Shown here: one piece after another, positions 1 through 59,140 of the stretch
How positions within the stretch are numbered: position 1 is the stretch's first letter
Layout of the letters: every line of letters begins with the position of its first letter
Assembly: GCA_008933995.1 (NCBI GenBank)
Contig: WARS01000010.1
Span: forward strand, 12,360,238 to 12,424,237
Length of the DNA stretch: 64,000 nt
Source of the DNA: Datnioides undecimradiatus
Taxonomy: Eukaryota > Chordata > Actinopteri > Lobotiformes > Datnioididae
Direction of reading: 5' to 3'
Position numbers and translations under genes: made by a program
The notes under the pieces: model-generated
Database searches by the model: none
What the model saw: the letters and a program-made list of their open reading frames with translations, nothing else
What the model was told of the DNA's origin: nothing

Positions 1-406
1 AAAGAACTTAACGTGTGTTACATTCCAGAGTTTACACAATCCTGATTAAACCAATCAGCAATCACATGAATCACTCCGTATGTCACAGCTCCTCGTGACT
101 GAGCCCTTTCATATCACACGTACAGTCGTCACATGATCCTGTGTCCGTACAACAACAAAGACAGGCACAGCTTTAAGGGTAAAACTTACAAAGCAAGGGC
201 AGATGGGTAATTACCCAAAATGCCTCTCTACTTTGCTTCAAAATATTATTGGAGTGTGATGAGCATGGATGCTATTCTTAGACGGCAGAGTCTGGTCCAG
301 TCAGCAGCGATGACCCAGCGTCTGGCTGCGCTGCTCAGCACCTGCTATGATACCTGATAGCTTCGATCAGAGACATGAGAGACACATCGGATTCATCCTG
401 GACAGG

Positions 407-407
<1 letters not shown>

Positions 408-450
<43 letters not shown>
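408..450. repeat. (TG)n microsatellite
   Basis: This is an uninterrupted TG dinucleotide run of about 21 units inside gfod1 intron 1. An open frame read across it gives a Cys-Val string that is not a protein. Confidence 0.97.
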
Positions 451-452
<2 letters not shown>

Positions 453-1800
453 CTGGTCTGAATGAAGTGACCCTACCATATTACTACCCAAACTGTCTCA
501 CCATGAGTCATCAGACCACTGACTCTGATGCAGACACACACTAAAATAACGCCAGCTTCCTATTCAGCAGTCATGTGGACTCCAGTGACCTTTGACCTTT
601 GGTGTGTGTCTCATTCATTCATTCATTTCATCATGTAATACCAAAAATAAAAATTGTCTGTAATGTCACAAGCTCATAAATGAAGGAACAAAGTGATGTA
701 GGGGACTTTACACCAGCGTCATGAAGCGACTGAACTGCTATTAAAAGTAACGTTTCCATGTTGCTCATCTCTGGAAACCTGTGCGAGTCACACAGAGCCG
801 AGCTGGGGGTCCTCCTCTCCCACCGCTTCCCCCTCCCACCGTCAAAAAGCAAAACTGCACAAAGACACTCAAAGTGCACCTGAAACTCTTCCTCGCGTTA
901 CATTTCAGGTCAGCTCTCAGATTCCCTCTCAGCATCTGGCCCACATACACACAAGCTGCTGCCCCAAGAACAACACACGGCAGGAAACAATGAGTCGATT
1001 AGTTGAAAATGATCTGCTTCTGATTTGAATCTAACTGTTTGCAAATCAATTTTCAGGCAAAACTGTGTGTTTGTGCGATACCAAACTTTTTATATTTATA
1101 TTTGGAAACATTAAAGCTGAAGTGGAACTCCACACACACACACACACACGCAGCAACCAGTGTGAAGTCTCCAGGCCGCAGCACATTGGAAATGCTAATG
1201 TATGTGAATGGATGTGAGAAAACCCACCAAAGAGGCTGGAATCTCCTCTGGTTTAAGGAAATCTCTCTTTCACAGGCTGGTGGCTGAGAAATGTGTCAGG
1301 CTCACATGGGTCTGTCTTTGAAAGCTGAATGTGTGTGTGTCTGTGTGTGTGTGCGAGCTTCCCTCCGCAGCCACTGCCCTCGCAGCACACTCAGAAAGCC
1401 TGAGTGACACAAGACGCCTGAGGAATGCCACGGTAGTAAGAGAGAGAAAGGAGACAAAAAAGGGGAACGAAGTGGAAGGAGAGCCGCGGCTCAACAAGAC
1501 CGACTGGTTTGCTGCGATGACAATGAGTCTGTTGGATTGAGGGGAAGAGCCTGCTCTGGTAAAACCTGAACTCGTACCAGTGTTTTTCCATTTTCCTCAT
1601 CACTCAGAGTCCCTACGGCGAGCATTTCAAACTCGCCAAACAGGGTCGTCTTACCCGCCTTTAGCCGCCCTGTCGCCCACCCCCCCCTGCAAGCACAGCG
1701 CAATCACCTGAGACAGGTGCATGTCACTGTCAAAGGATGGTATCGACTTTATGGAAGGTAATATATTCATCTGTGTTTAGAATGAGCATGACAGAAAAGG

Positions 1801-1851
1801 ACACACACACACACGCGCGCACACACACACACGCGCGCACACACACACACA
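1801..1851. repeat. (CA)n with two CGCGC interruptions
   Basis: This is an alternating purine-pyrimidine tract of CA repeats broken twice by a short CGCGC block. Such tracts are prone to left-handed DNA in general; no function is shown here. Confidence 0.95.
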
Positions 1852-2050
1852 AAGCCAAAGTTAACATTCCTTTGTTGAGGAAGTCTGAGCACACTTAGCT
1901 CATGAAGTTAGCAATAAGCCAGCCGCAGACAGATTACAATCATCTTACACACCCTGACAGAAGAGGAAGTCACTTCAGCACACACACACGCAGCCGGCCA
2001 CCCCGATCAATGACCAGCCCCTGGTTACGTAAGACTTCATTGGAGACCTC

Positions 2051-2086
2051 ATGCATCGTGGTGATGCATCGTGGTGATGCAATGCA
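2051..2086. repeat. Two tandem 13-bp units
   Basis: The unit ATGCATCGTGGTG occurs twice head to tail (2051-2063 and 2064-2076), followed by a decayed partial copy. It is a small local duplication within the gfod1 intron. Confidence 0.85.
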
Positions 2087-3210
2087 GTGACGCTGTGGCG
2101 GGCGTCTGACGGGGATCATGTTTAGCTGGTGCAGATTCATCTCATGAAGGCAGCACGAGGCTGCTTCCCACACGGCACCTCTGTCACACTGCAGCCGAGG
2201 ATTGAGACGGGTGCACAGATCCAAGCAACGCTGGTCTGTTAGCATCACGTCAACTCTTCATCCACCTCTTTAAGATATGTACTTTCACAGTTTGCTCGAG
2301 TTCCACTCAGTTTACAGTTGCTTGCAGCAGATGTTTATTAGATATATATTTAGCAGCAATATGTGAATCTGACCTGCTCTGATCATCAAACCCAGGTTCA
2401 ACTGAATTTGCACTATTTGATTCAAAACAAGGAGCAGAGAGGACTGGACCCAGACTCAGCTGCTGAGGAAAAGAGGGTGGGAAGGAACGGGCGGCACTCA
2501 CACAATGAAGCCAGGAGGAAACAAGCAGAGAGGAAACGCAGAAAGAATGGCAGGGCCGCCGCGGCTGCTGTGCAGGTTGAGTCAAGTTCACTGGGACATG
2601 GTTAGCGATCTGGCTCAGGATCAGCCGGATTGTGCAACATTTGGATTTCACTGCATCACCTCAGCAGTGGGATTTCCTAATCAACATGAAGGAGCCTCAC
2701 TGTGTTGTTGACTGAACCACACATGTGCAGTGTATATCAGCATCGGTGTAGCCATGGTATAAACAAACACTGTGCGCTGTACTCCAGGCCGGTCCCTCCT
2801 GATAGCTGCCACTCTGCTGACTTTACAGCAGCCAATGAGCAAACAAGGCAGCAGTGTGAGAATGAATGAGCCACAGAGGCCTTATCTCGACGCTGCGATG
2901 CCAAGGCAGAGGTTACACCTTTACAGTGAGAGTCACAGGCTGATTAACTGACACTTAGCCAGCCACGCCAGTGTGTGTAAGCCCTTTAGCTACATGCCCA
3001 ATTCAACCAGCTCGCAGCCCACCTGTGATGAGACTACAGCTATGAGATCCTAACAAGTCAAACTGATCTGGAGCATGCTGCATGTCACAAAGTCTGCCGT
3101 CACACCATGCCATTCAGTTAAGCCCTGTTAGGAGCCTGCTACTAACACCTATGAAATCCACATCAGTCAGTCACAAGACCGACTCCCTGAAAGTCGCCCT
3201 GCGGCTCACA

Positions 3211-3235
3211 CTCACACACACACACACACACACAC
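3211..3235. repeat. (CA)n microsatellite
   Basis: This is a short, nearly perfect CA repeat in gfod1 intron 1. Confidence 0.9.
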
Positions 3236-4457
3236 GCTTCCAGTCAATGCTAATGCAGGCGCTCCCGCTGCTGTCATGGCGCTCTGCTCACCAGGAGTGT
3301 GACCACTGACGGGACTTGTTCGGACCACAGTCTCCTGTGTCAGGGTTACGCCCGTTCACACCTGTTTCTGGATGTTTGGGCTGTTCAGGTTTTGCAGCAT
3401 TTCACGTCTCAGGCACCGACGGCAGATGTTGCACTACCGGTGCTGCAGCTGTGATGTGAATCTCTTACTGAGCTCCCAACTCTGCTCTTGACCTTGAAGA
3501 CAGCAGGTCAGACAAAGGTCACATGGTCCATGGAGGGAAAGTCTCCATTCTACAACTACTGCATGCACACTGCTGCACCTGGAGAGGTCAGAGGCCCATG
3601 CTAGGGCTGTATCTGATGATATATCATGATACAAGGGTTGTGATGTATTGAAATATGTTGTGACACCATAAACAAGATGATGTAGTCTAATATCAGCTTT
3701 TTGGAAACTGTCATAGTTTGTACAAATAAAACTAGATCAAACTGCTCCTCTGTTCTGACCTGATCGTATAAAACCAGTTTCCCCACAGAGGCTGCGTGTC
3801 TTTGGGCCCATTTGTTCTTCAGTCACAAACCTGACCCATTAGAGCTGACTGCCAGCTGAGCTCTGCTGCCAAACTGTGGGGTAAATAAAGCCCGTGTGGA
3901 GTACAGCTCAGGAGTCCTTGCCACCATTCTCTACAGCTCCCAACACGGTCTCCAAAATAAGCTGCATTGCTCCAGATTTAAACTAGAACAGCCTCTCTTT
4001 GTGCCTCTCCTCATGGGTGAACGTGCCAGTCGGTTCCACTGACACAGGTTAAATCTAGTGTTTGACTACAGACTTTGTTGGAGGGGAAGTCCCCGAATAC
4101 TCAAACAGGACCCACACATGGTTGCTCCTCTAGGTTTCTTTCTTGAAGATGATCAGGGTATCTGGTAACACAATACAACAGCAGCAACACAGAGAGGAGT
4201 GCAGTGCTTAACTGCAGCCTAAACATGTGTGAGGGATGTTTAATGCAAGACTAACTGCAGGAAGCATGCTGAACAGATATGTGATGCTGCATCAGTGTAC
4301 ACAATGTGCTACCAGCCACACCTAATAACTCCAACCTCTCTGGACTTTAAGTCTGCTCCCCTGCAGGACATGAAGGTATCGGTGGCCTGTCAGCCCCCAC
4401 CACACCAGGGCCGCAGCGGCAGCCCCCCGCGGCAGCAGGAGCGGCAGCGACACTCAC

Positions 4458-4710
4458 CCAGTGTTTTGACTGCGATCTGCCGCGTCAGAGGCGGCGGCAG
4501 GTTGATGCAGACCAGATCCACATCCTGGTGCAGCAGCACGTCGTCGATCCGGTTGGTGTAAAACGGTACGTTCATCTCCTTGGCCAGCTCCTCCGCCTCC
4601 TCCTGCGTCCGGCCCCACAGCGCTTTAACGGCAAAGCCCTCATTCTTTAGCAGCGGGATGATCACCCTGGCGGTCAGGCTAGTGCCGAACACACCGACCC
4701 CCGGAAGCAT
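4458..4710 (-). CDS. gfod1: GFOD1, first coding exon (partial gene)
   Basis: This exon encodes the N-terminal 84 residues of glucose-fructose oxidoreductase domain-containing protein 1, a Gfo/Idh/MocA-family Rossmann-fold protein whose substrate is not firmly established. The frame opens [15 protein letters not shown], a GxGxxG-type dinucleotide-binding turn, and continues through [15 protein letters not shown] to [16 protein letters not shown] and VKTLG. The [18 protein letters not shown] stretch matches GFOD1 better than its paralogue GFOD2, which differs at many of these positions. The ATG at 4710-4708 has G at -3. The exon ends after one base of a codon at a strong donor, GGTGAGTG, a first-exon length and phase that fit the vertebrate gene. 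The remainder, including the C-terminal half of the Gfo/Idh/MocA domain, lies beyond the left edge. Confidence 0.95.
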
Positions 4711-5420
4711 GGCTCGGCTTTATGTGTCAGATCGGGTTCTCTCTGTGTTCACTCTGTATTTGCGGCTCCGGATGAAGCCAGAGCTGCCGCTGCAGCGGCT
4801 GCTGAACGGGAGGGAAGCGGCTGCTCGGACCGTCAGGTTGGCCATCCACCTGCAGTCAAACACCCGCTGTGCTGCATTTCGCCGTCGCTCCCGCTCTGCG
4901 ATCGGGCATGTAGCGTCGTTACTCCCCCAAGAAAAGGATCCAGAAGCAAACTATCAACCGAGCCAGGCTTCCTCCGCGTTAGGAAGAAGAATTTAAACGC
5001 ACCATGTCTAGTCTTTACCTCCCGTCTGACAGCGATCAGCGCACTGACTGCGCCAGGCAGTGAAGGGCATGCCACCCCCTCCTTAGGTGTAATATTCCTT
5101 TCCCAGCGGGAGCCCCCGTTCAGATGGAGAGGGACGGAACCAGAGGGAGCCACAGAGGTGCTTCATCTACCCGCATGCTGGCACAAACACCGCCGTCACC
5201 TTGTGTCGGCTCCCCGCAGGACTCCGCAACAGCAGCAGCAGCAGCAGCAGCAGCGTTACTCTGCTGAGGGCTGATATTGATGTTGTAGCTCGGACCTGCG
5301 CAGTCAAGCCAGACACAGAGACCGGAACAGCTGCTGCTACACAATAAAAGCTGCACAGACGTGGAGGATGTTTGGATCTGCTGCAGCCTCGCGTTAGCGT
5401 AAAAACACAGGGACACAGCG
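4711..5420 (-). promoter_or_regulatory. gfod1: gfod1 5' UTR and promoter region
   Basis: This is the sequence directly upstream of the gfod1 ATG. CpG dinucleotides are enriched from the exon up to about 5250 compared with the flanks, as expected for a CpG-island promoter. The transcription start cannot be placed from sequence alone. A pure trinucleotide run (5230-5253) lies within about 540 bp of the start codon and could be in the 5' UTR or just upstream. Confidence 0.5.
5230..5253. repeat. (CAG)8 trinucleotide repeat
   Basis: Eight perfect CAG units on the plus strand (CTG on the gfod1 sense strand) are preceded by CAA. The tract lies about 520 bp upstream of the gfod1 ATG. Open frames through it in several directions give homopolymers, so I do not call it coding. 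Confidence 0.95.
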
Positions 5421-5852
5421 AGGCGCGTGGATTTATATTATTTGTATTTATTATACAACAGCTGCATGAACCACACAGTGCTTTTAACTGTGTTGTTTTA
5501 CTGATCAGAGGGTCTGGTTATCATGTGAAGACGCTTTAGATAATGTTGATAAAGTAAGAGGGTTATTCTGGAGTTATGGGGAAATTGTTATCACCTCATT
5601 TTGACCTTATTTATTCATCTATTGATGATTATGTTCCAGTTCAGCGATTTTCTCGGTTTTTGTTGTCACTCAGTAAGAGTACGCGCGTACCATGCTTTTA
5701 TTTTGATGACAATAGTGCCGTTTCCGGTGTTGTTCTGTCTCTCCGTGTCACTTGACGTAGCTCTCAGCGCGCTCTCCTCCCCGGGTTAACCCTTCAGCGC
5801 CTGGACAGAATCGGACAGACCGGTCCACAAAAGTGAGGGAAGTGAACCTGTG

Positions 5853-5883
<31 letters not shown>

Positions 5884-6312
5884 AGATAGTGTGGTGGATG
5901 ATGATGATGATGAAGATAATGTGGTGGTGGATGATGATGATGATGATGGTGATTATCGTAATAGTAATGAGGAAGATAATGTTGATATTAGGGTTGACAA
6001 TGATGATGGTGAAGATGGAGATGAAGACAGTAGTGGTGATGATGATGATGGTGATAGTAATGAGGAAGATGACGTTGATACTGAGGTTGACAATGCTGAT
6101 GATGGAGATGAAGATAATAGTGGTGATGATGATGATGGTAATGATTCTGATAGTGCTAATACTGACATTGACAATGATGGTGATGATGCTGATGATGATA
6201 ACAGTGATGGTGACTGTAACACTGAAGATAATGACGATGATGATGATGACTGTAACGTTGATGGCGATGTTGATGATGATGAAGATGACGATGATGAAGA
6301 TGATGATGGGGT
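5853..6312. repeat. Imperfect GAT/ATG trinucleotide array, about 460 bp
   Basis: A long run of GATGAT-type units starts with a nearly pure stretch and then decays into mixed GAT, GAC, GAA and AAT triplets with longer-period sub-repeats (blocks resembling AATGAGGAAGAT recur near 5966 and 6058). Frames through it read as poly-Asp, poly-Met or, on the other strand, poly-Ile. These are composition artefacts rather than genes. Confidence 0.93.
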
Positions 6313-9173
6313 TGTTTGAGAGAATCAGGTCTAAGCTCACGTCACAGTGTGTGTCTGAAAACAGGCTTTCTTCTGTCTCTCAGTGTCACTTTATTCAGGT
6401 CTGATATTTATTATCAGCAGTCCTGTGGTGTGTCAGCTCAGGTTAAAGTGCATTCGCTGTGCTTTAGATTATCTGTATCTCATCTCTGATGTGCTGTAAT
6501 AATCATAATCATGCCATAATAATCATAACTAGAGGAACTGAGCAGTCCACGGGATTTAAGTGAAATTAGAGATTCTTTCTGATGCTGTTCAGATGTTTCA
6601 TGAAGTCCTGAATGAAGAGACTTTTATTTTTCCCATCTATCATGCATCTATTATCTGTCATCATCCTGCTGCCTTTAAGAGTTCTATCCCCACAGAATGT
6701 GTATCAGAGAGCCGTGGAACACAGCCTGACAGGAGGCAGATCATTTTTTCAGGTTTAAGATATGATAGAGTGGAGTTACTTTGCATTCTGCAGCAGGGAT
6801 CAGAAGCCTTTGAAGTGAGGAGAGGATTTGAATATCATCATGGCTGAGTCCACTGTGTGCCGCGCTCCTCCACACACCCTCCACTCACTCTAATTCTGTT
6901 TTGGGTCCCACTGATGAGTGTGTGCTTTTTGCTGAACTTCAACTGACCTGCTGTGGACTGACAGCTAATACCATGTTGTCCTAGCATTAGCATTTTCTAT
7001 CATTTATAATTATGTTCAGTTACATGAAACATTACATTTATTAAATACACACTTTGATTTTGGGGGTTATTAGCATTTTTCTAATCTTTAAGCCGCTGCT
7101 GCTGCTGTTGGAGATGTCCAGCCTTGATCTGTTTGAGTTAAAATCTATTTTTACTTCCATCCAAATGAGCTGGCAAGCCCTCTTCTGGCCTGCAGCTGAT
7201 GGGATTAATCAACAACATTTCAGACGGTGGCATTCATAGCCTAATATAACATCATAGCTTGAATCAATATGGGTGCTAACGTACTATGTGACCTCACAGT
7301 GTGCAGTCTGCAGTGGCAGTTCTGGTGCCTCTGATGGAAATCAATGAGAGCATTCCTCTGTGCATTTCAGCCTCACATGCATTTGTACAGTTAGGACCCA
7401 CGTCAGGTCGAGCTGTCAACATCAAGCCCTTACTATCGAGTTGGTCAACAATGCACAGAGCAAACAGAGAGACAGACAGTACTTTGGACTGACAGACTGT
7501 GCAGAGATAGCGGCGAATGGCAACTGCAGGCTGCAAGAGGTCAAAGGTTAAGTCAAGGCTAAAGCTCAAGGGTGTGCTTGTCAGAGACTTTTTGGCAGAA
7601 TGTGTGTGTGTGTGTGCATTGTCTTGCTCAAAACAAAGAAACCTGCAGCTGAGCCTGTTAGCAAACTCCATCATATGGCCACAGGATTCGGGTTCAGGGC
7701 TTTGTTAAGATCTCTAATACATAACTTCCCTTTTATGTTACAGCAATATAGTACTTGCAATAAGCCCAGGAGCAAGTGATGGCTTTTAAAAGAAGTCAAT
7801 ACTTTGTCTGCATATTCAATAATAATAATAACATAATGTGCACAGGCAAACAGAAGTGGACTAGAAATTCAGTAAAGATGAAAAGCATCATGTTTGAGCA
7901 GTCTCTGCTCTGCTCTCGCTCCTTTCCTCTCTGTCATGGTCACGCTCTAATTGGATCAGATGTTGGTTTGTGTGAGACAGAGCATGTGACTGGTCGGGGT
8001 CAGGCCTGTTGGTGCTGGATAGCCGATTGTCCAGTTAGATAGGAGGAGGAGGTGGAGGAGGAGCAGGGGGAGGCTAACACCTCCCACAGCAGAGGGGCTG
8101 AATGCTAACCTGACCTGCTGCGGAGAGAGGCAGAGGGGCCGGTGAACATTTCGCTGTGTTGACCTGCATTCAGAGCTACGTCCCTGAGGTCATTGGATAC
8201 AAAAATACTTCATGTTTATGTGACTGGCTGCCATCATGCTGCAGCGTGGGGCCCATTTCAAGGGAAGGCAAGGTTGCCCTCTAGTGGACAGATGTTGCTC
8301 CACCAATGTGCTCCTCCTGTTGTGTGGAAACTGATGTCTCTAAACCAACAAAACTGCACTAAGGATCTACAGCATTACACTCCAACTTGTTTTGCTTGTC
8401 ACATCTTTCTAAGGTTACATGTAAAGTCAATTCCCTCATTGGATTGTTTCATACCAATCATTTCAGAGGTGCAAAACAGTATAACTATGGTGTTTCACAA
8501 GAAAGTCAAAGAGTAGAGAAAATAACATTACAGAAACATAGTCTGGAGCATTACAATTTAGTTTTTTCTAAGTCATCTACTGACCTGTTACAGGGGTCTC
8601 AATCCCCAGGTTGGGAACCCTGACTGTATGCCCACAGCTCTATGAACACAGAATTGATCTAAAATGCGTGGTCAAGAGATTTGGTTTGAACACTGAATCA
8701 ACTATATCAACTGAAATATTACAGGTATTTATGTGTACGTTATATTTCTGATTATAATAAAGGTGCTTAGTGGTCTGGGGTCCAGCCTGGGTCTGAGTAG
8801 TACATCATCAAACCAGTACTCACTAAAGAGAGATCCTGAGCTTCAAGGGCCTTCATGCACAGGCAGACACACACACCGTTAACAAAGACACGCAGGGGAT
8901 AACGAATGTAGACAAATGAGTTTCTTGAAAAACATTAATACCAGCAGAGAAAACTGTTCCAGTTTTATCAGAAGCAGTAAAAATACCATGTGCGGCACAG
9001 CACTGGTCTGTGGATTCCAGTGTTGGTTCACCACTTTGATTGGATTGCCATGGATTAATCATGTCATGACAATGAATACGGTTTTCATTTCATGTTTAAA
9101 TCCTTTAATTATGACCAGGTGTCTGTAAAACGAATGACATTACTGCAGATTCAACTTAATGTGTCATGTGGCT

Positions 9174-9290
9174 CATGTTAGCATGCTAAACTAAGATGGT
9201 GAACATGGTAAATATTAAACCTGCCAACCGTTAGCATGTTAGCACATTTTAGCATTTAGCTCAAAGCTGTGGTGTGCTAGCATTACTGAT
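9174..9290. repeat. Degraded teleost interspersed repeat fragment
   Basis: The stretch contains the string CTAAGATGGTGAACATGGTA followed by repeated TTAGCATGTTAGCA and TAGCATTTAGCTCAAAG. This resembles a short repeat family I recall as common in percomorph fish genomes. There are no open frames and no clear target-site duplications. The family assignment is from memory and needs a repeat-library search. Confidence 0.55.
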
Positions 9291-9466
9291 TTGTGCAGAT
9301 CTGCAGTAGAGGACGGTTAATGGAAGCATAGCTTGAGAGGAGTCACAGCGATGACCTTGGTGAGGCCACCGGCTCCTGATAGCTCAGACTGAGATCTTTG
9401 ATGTATAAGTGTCAAACTCACTAATACACGTTTTCTTTCAGGAATCACAACGCAGATGACTTTTAG

Positions 9467-9472
9467 TTTATT
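9467..9472 (-). terminator. slc12a7: Candidate polyadenylation signal (AATAAA) for slc12a7
   Basis: This is the farthest downstream of three AATAAA hexamers on the minus strand after the stop codon; the others are at 9886-9891 and 10646-10651. It is a candidate only, since hexamers also occur by chance. Confidence 0.35.
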
Positions 9473-12237
9473 TCAGCACTTTTAATAATTACTCAGAGAG
9501 GCACAAATACAATTTACAGGGCTACCTTCCTCTACATGTGCGCCCACAAGTGACTTCCTGTTCCAGCCTGTGAGGGCTGCCAGCTGAGCCAGACACCAGC
9601 AGAGACACAGACACCTTCATCACACAACGGTATACACAGGAACACACATGCACGCACACACACACGCACGCACACAAACATTTCTGCTGGCCATCTCACA
9701 CAGCAGAGGCTTTTTTCCTTTCATGAATCCGTATGTGACATCGGTCGTGAGTGAGATGCTTTTACTTCTTCAGCCGGGCCTCAGTGACACCTTGAGGTAG
9801 ATAACACTCTGCAGTCACCTCAAACATTAGAGCTGTGAAACACACACTGCTGACGATCCTATTCACCTCCACAGACTTTGTTCCTTTTATTCAGCATCAG
9901 GTTTCATACATTTTGTTTGCTTCCTGCACAGCTACTGCTATTCAGCTCAGTAACCAAATTAAAAACAAAGAAACTTCTTTAATAATTTATCTTTACAACT
10001 CTCAATGTTTCAAACTTTTCTTTTTAAAACTAGATAATTTATATTTATACAGGATTATGTCTTATCTTTGGTGGCTAAGATAGAAAACTGAAATATAAAC
10101 TTCATATAGTGACAGAGTTATTGAAACCATTCATTTCTACCCTGGTTTGCTTCCTTCGTGTCCAGGGTGCCACTGTATCCTGAGGGGTTTTCAGTCCTGT
10201 GTGCTGTGCAAGTTGTGCTGTTTCTGGTGATTCGGAACGACACACGAGAACTTGACAAGTGCTGCTGTCTTCACACATACCACCTCCCTCCGCCTCCTTC
10301 CATAAAAATCACACTGGAAATGAACACTTAAAAGTAACAGAACATCAGTTATAATGTAACAAACACTACAGAGACCATGGCTATATAGTTACACAGGCAT
10401 ACATCAACAACTGAACGAAACACAACAAAACACAGATGTTGCATAACTGACAGATCAGAAGCTCTCATTCCCCTGCAAAGACCTGCGGGGAAACTCCACT
10501 TCCTGCTTTACAAAATACTGCACAGCTAATTTAGAAAAAGAAACTGTGGAGGTACACATGAGGACAGGTTCACTGTGTTTTCCTTCTCCGAGCAATGTTG
10601 TAATGGTTGAAATGCCCTGGAGCCTGCACCGGTTGCATTCGCTCGTTTATTCAGGTGCAGAATTGAAAATTGTGGCAGAGAAGAAAGAGCTCTGTCATTA
10701 AAAAAAACAACTAAAGTTCATCTTTTCAAAAATCAAAGATTGTCTGCTGTGTGGCCATGTTCGAAGATCCACATCAATTATACTTCCACAGTTTCTTTTG
10801 TAGTCATTTTGGCACTTGTTCTCCTACATATGCTCGTTACAAGTCGTCTACACAGTCTGGGACTCAAAGCCTAGAGATTAGATGTTGGGTAAAATATTAT
10901 AAAAACAACAATGGAACATGAATATTAAATAGTCTGGAATTACTTGCTGTCTGCATCCTTTTTCCAGATTCCCTCACCCCTTTTGTCTGAAGAGTGTAGC
11001 GGTGGATCGACGGGTGGAAAGCGTCACATCAGAACCAGGTGAGAGCCATAATGAAGTGCTCCAAGATTGGTAGTGCAAAGTCAACAGTGCTGTAACAACT
11101 ACGCCCATATGGGAGGAATTATGCTTTCACTCTTTAAAAGGATGCTGTGTTAAATGCCGACACCTCTGAAGGCAAGTTAAAGACTTAATGTGCGGAACGA
11201 TCAGCCAGCCTAATACTTCATGAACCTACTGCATACTGTCAAACAGCTGCTGGATTAAAAAAAGACTAGTTACTCCTAACTGAGCACTACTTCAGACACC
11301 ATCGACATGTTTACATGTGCATTTAATATGTCATTCTATAAAGATTACAAAGTTGCTAGGATATGAGCTATGGCTATTTTCCCTATCGGCATCAGTTCCC
11401 GATGTCGAAGAGCTGCCACTCGCCTAAAGGAAGGTGATCCAACATCTGGTGCAAGTTCAACATCCTCCCGGCCAATGGCCATCCACTACATCACCGACAG
11501 GCCGCCAACCACAGAAGACTACAACTAGCGCTGCTGCTTTAGGGAGGAGCTTTGAGCTGGAGATGTGGTCTACAGCCTAACCAGGGTGTTTGAGCTCGGA
11601 AAAAGGCTTTTCTCTGGAGCTCAGACTGACACCAGAGTGTTTGGGAGTTATCTTAAGGGGAAACGTTTAGTCCGTGTGGTGGTGGGCACGATACAGCACA
11701 TTAAATTGAGTACGTGTCGTTATGAGTAACCTTTCAAAGCTTCTGTGCATGTTTTTCTCAGGTCCAGCGAATGTTTCTGCAGCTCCCAGAGTCGAGCACA
11801 CCGGACAACATGAAAGACTACGAGGTTTGTATGGACAGCACGCGTCTTTGCTCATCTTTACACAGCGAGTGCCAGTAACTCCACAACATCAACACAGAAG
11901 GGAAAGAATATGAAAATGTAACAGAACAGAACGACGTTTCCAGAGTTAAATGAACGATATAAAGTGTCTCTATGCTCTACCTTCCATGTGCAGGGGTACT
12001 GTGGCCCGGCGTGGACACACTGTGCTCGTACTCTCAGCCATCTCATTCAACTCTAACTGTTTCCTTCATCCTGAGGTCCTTTACACATCTGTCAATCACA
12101 AGTGGTCCCGCCTTCCAACAACCCCTGCCCCCTTCATTAAAACCAATTTGGGCTTCTTTCCCAAAAAAATGCCCGGTGAACGGTATCCATGGCAACAGCC
12201 CATGAGTGCAGTGGGGGGCGTGAGAGTTTTTTTTTCT
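9467..12237 (-). other. slc12a7: Probable 3' UTR of slc12a7
   Basis: This region follows the slc12a7 stop codon on the minus strand and contains no further coding similarity. AATAAA signals on the minus strand occur at 10651-10646, 9891-9886 and 9472-9467, so a 3' UTR of about 1.6 to 2.8 kb is possible. Which signal is used cannot be told from sequence. The AT-rich stretch around 9830-10130 lies within it. Confidence 0.45.
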
Positions 12238-58913
<46,676 letters not shown>

Positions 58914-59140
58914 GTCCCTCCTCCTTATCCGTCTTGTCGCGTTTCTTACGGCGGCAAAACCAACGTCCTGACAACCTCTGAGGCTCACGCTCGATACGAG
59001 CGGACACACGGGACAGCCTACAGAGGGACACGCGCTCAGGGTTGATCAGAGGATTGATTACAGTACACACGCGCCCGCCCTCGGCAGTCGCTCATTGGTT
59101 GAGAGAGCCAAGGAGCGTTGTCATTCACTCCTTTAAGCAA
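58914..59140 (-). promoter_or_regulatory. slc12a7: Promoter and 5' UTR region of slc12a7 exon 1a
   Basis: The sequence upstream of exon 1a is CpG-rich. On the minus strand it has a CCAAT box at 59098-59094 (CAACCAATGAGCG) and a GC box, GGGCGGGCGC, at 59080-59071. There is no TATA box. This fits a CpG-island promoter; the start site is not defined. Confidence 0.6.

Larger units (their letters stand above)
1..4457 (-). other. gfod1: gfod1 intron 1 (partial, runs off left edge)
   Basis: This is non-coding sequence immediately 3' (on the minus strand) of the gfod1 first coding exon. The donor GTGAGTG begins at 4457 going down. I found no open frame resembling the remaining roughly 300 residues of GFOD1, so the second coding exon must lie beyond the left edge. 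The intron holds a (TG)n tract at 408-450, CA tracts near 1131-1149, a CA/CGCG alternating tract at 1801-1851, two tandem 13-bp units near 2051-2076 and another CA tract near 3211-3235. Nothing else is recognisable. Confidence 0.8.
5421..9466. other. Intergenic region between gfod1 and slc12a7
   Basis: This spacer lies between the gfod1 5' end and the probable slc12a7 3' end. It holds a large GAT-type array (5853-6312), a GGA-rich purine patch near 8041-8075 and a degraded interspersed repeat near 9174-9290. The many short open frames show no recognisable protein similarity or splice-bounded exon structure. I see no third gene. Confidence 0.6.

Noticed and set aside
5786..6404. Long open frames on both strands (poly-Ile, poly-Met, poly-Asp) as proteins
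   Set aside because: They are translations of the GAT trinucleotide array, and all frames are open because the repeat lacks stops.
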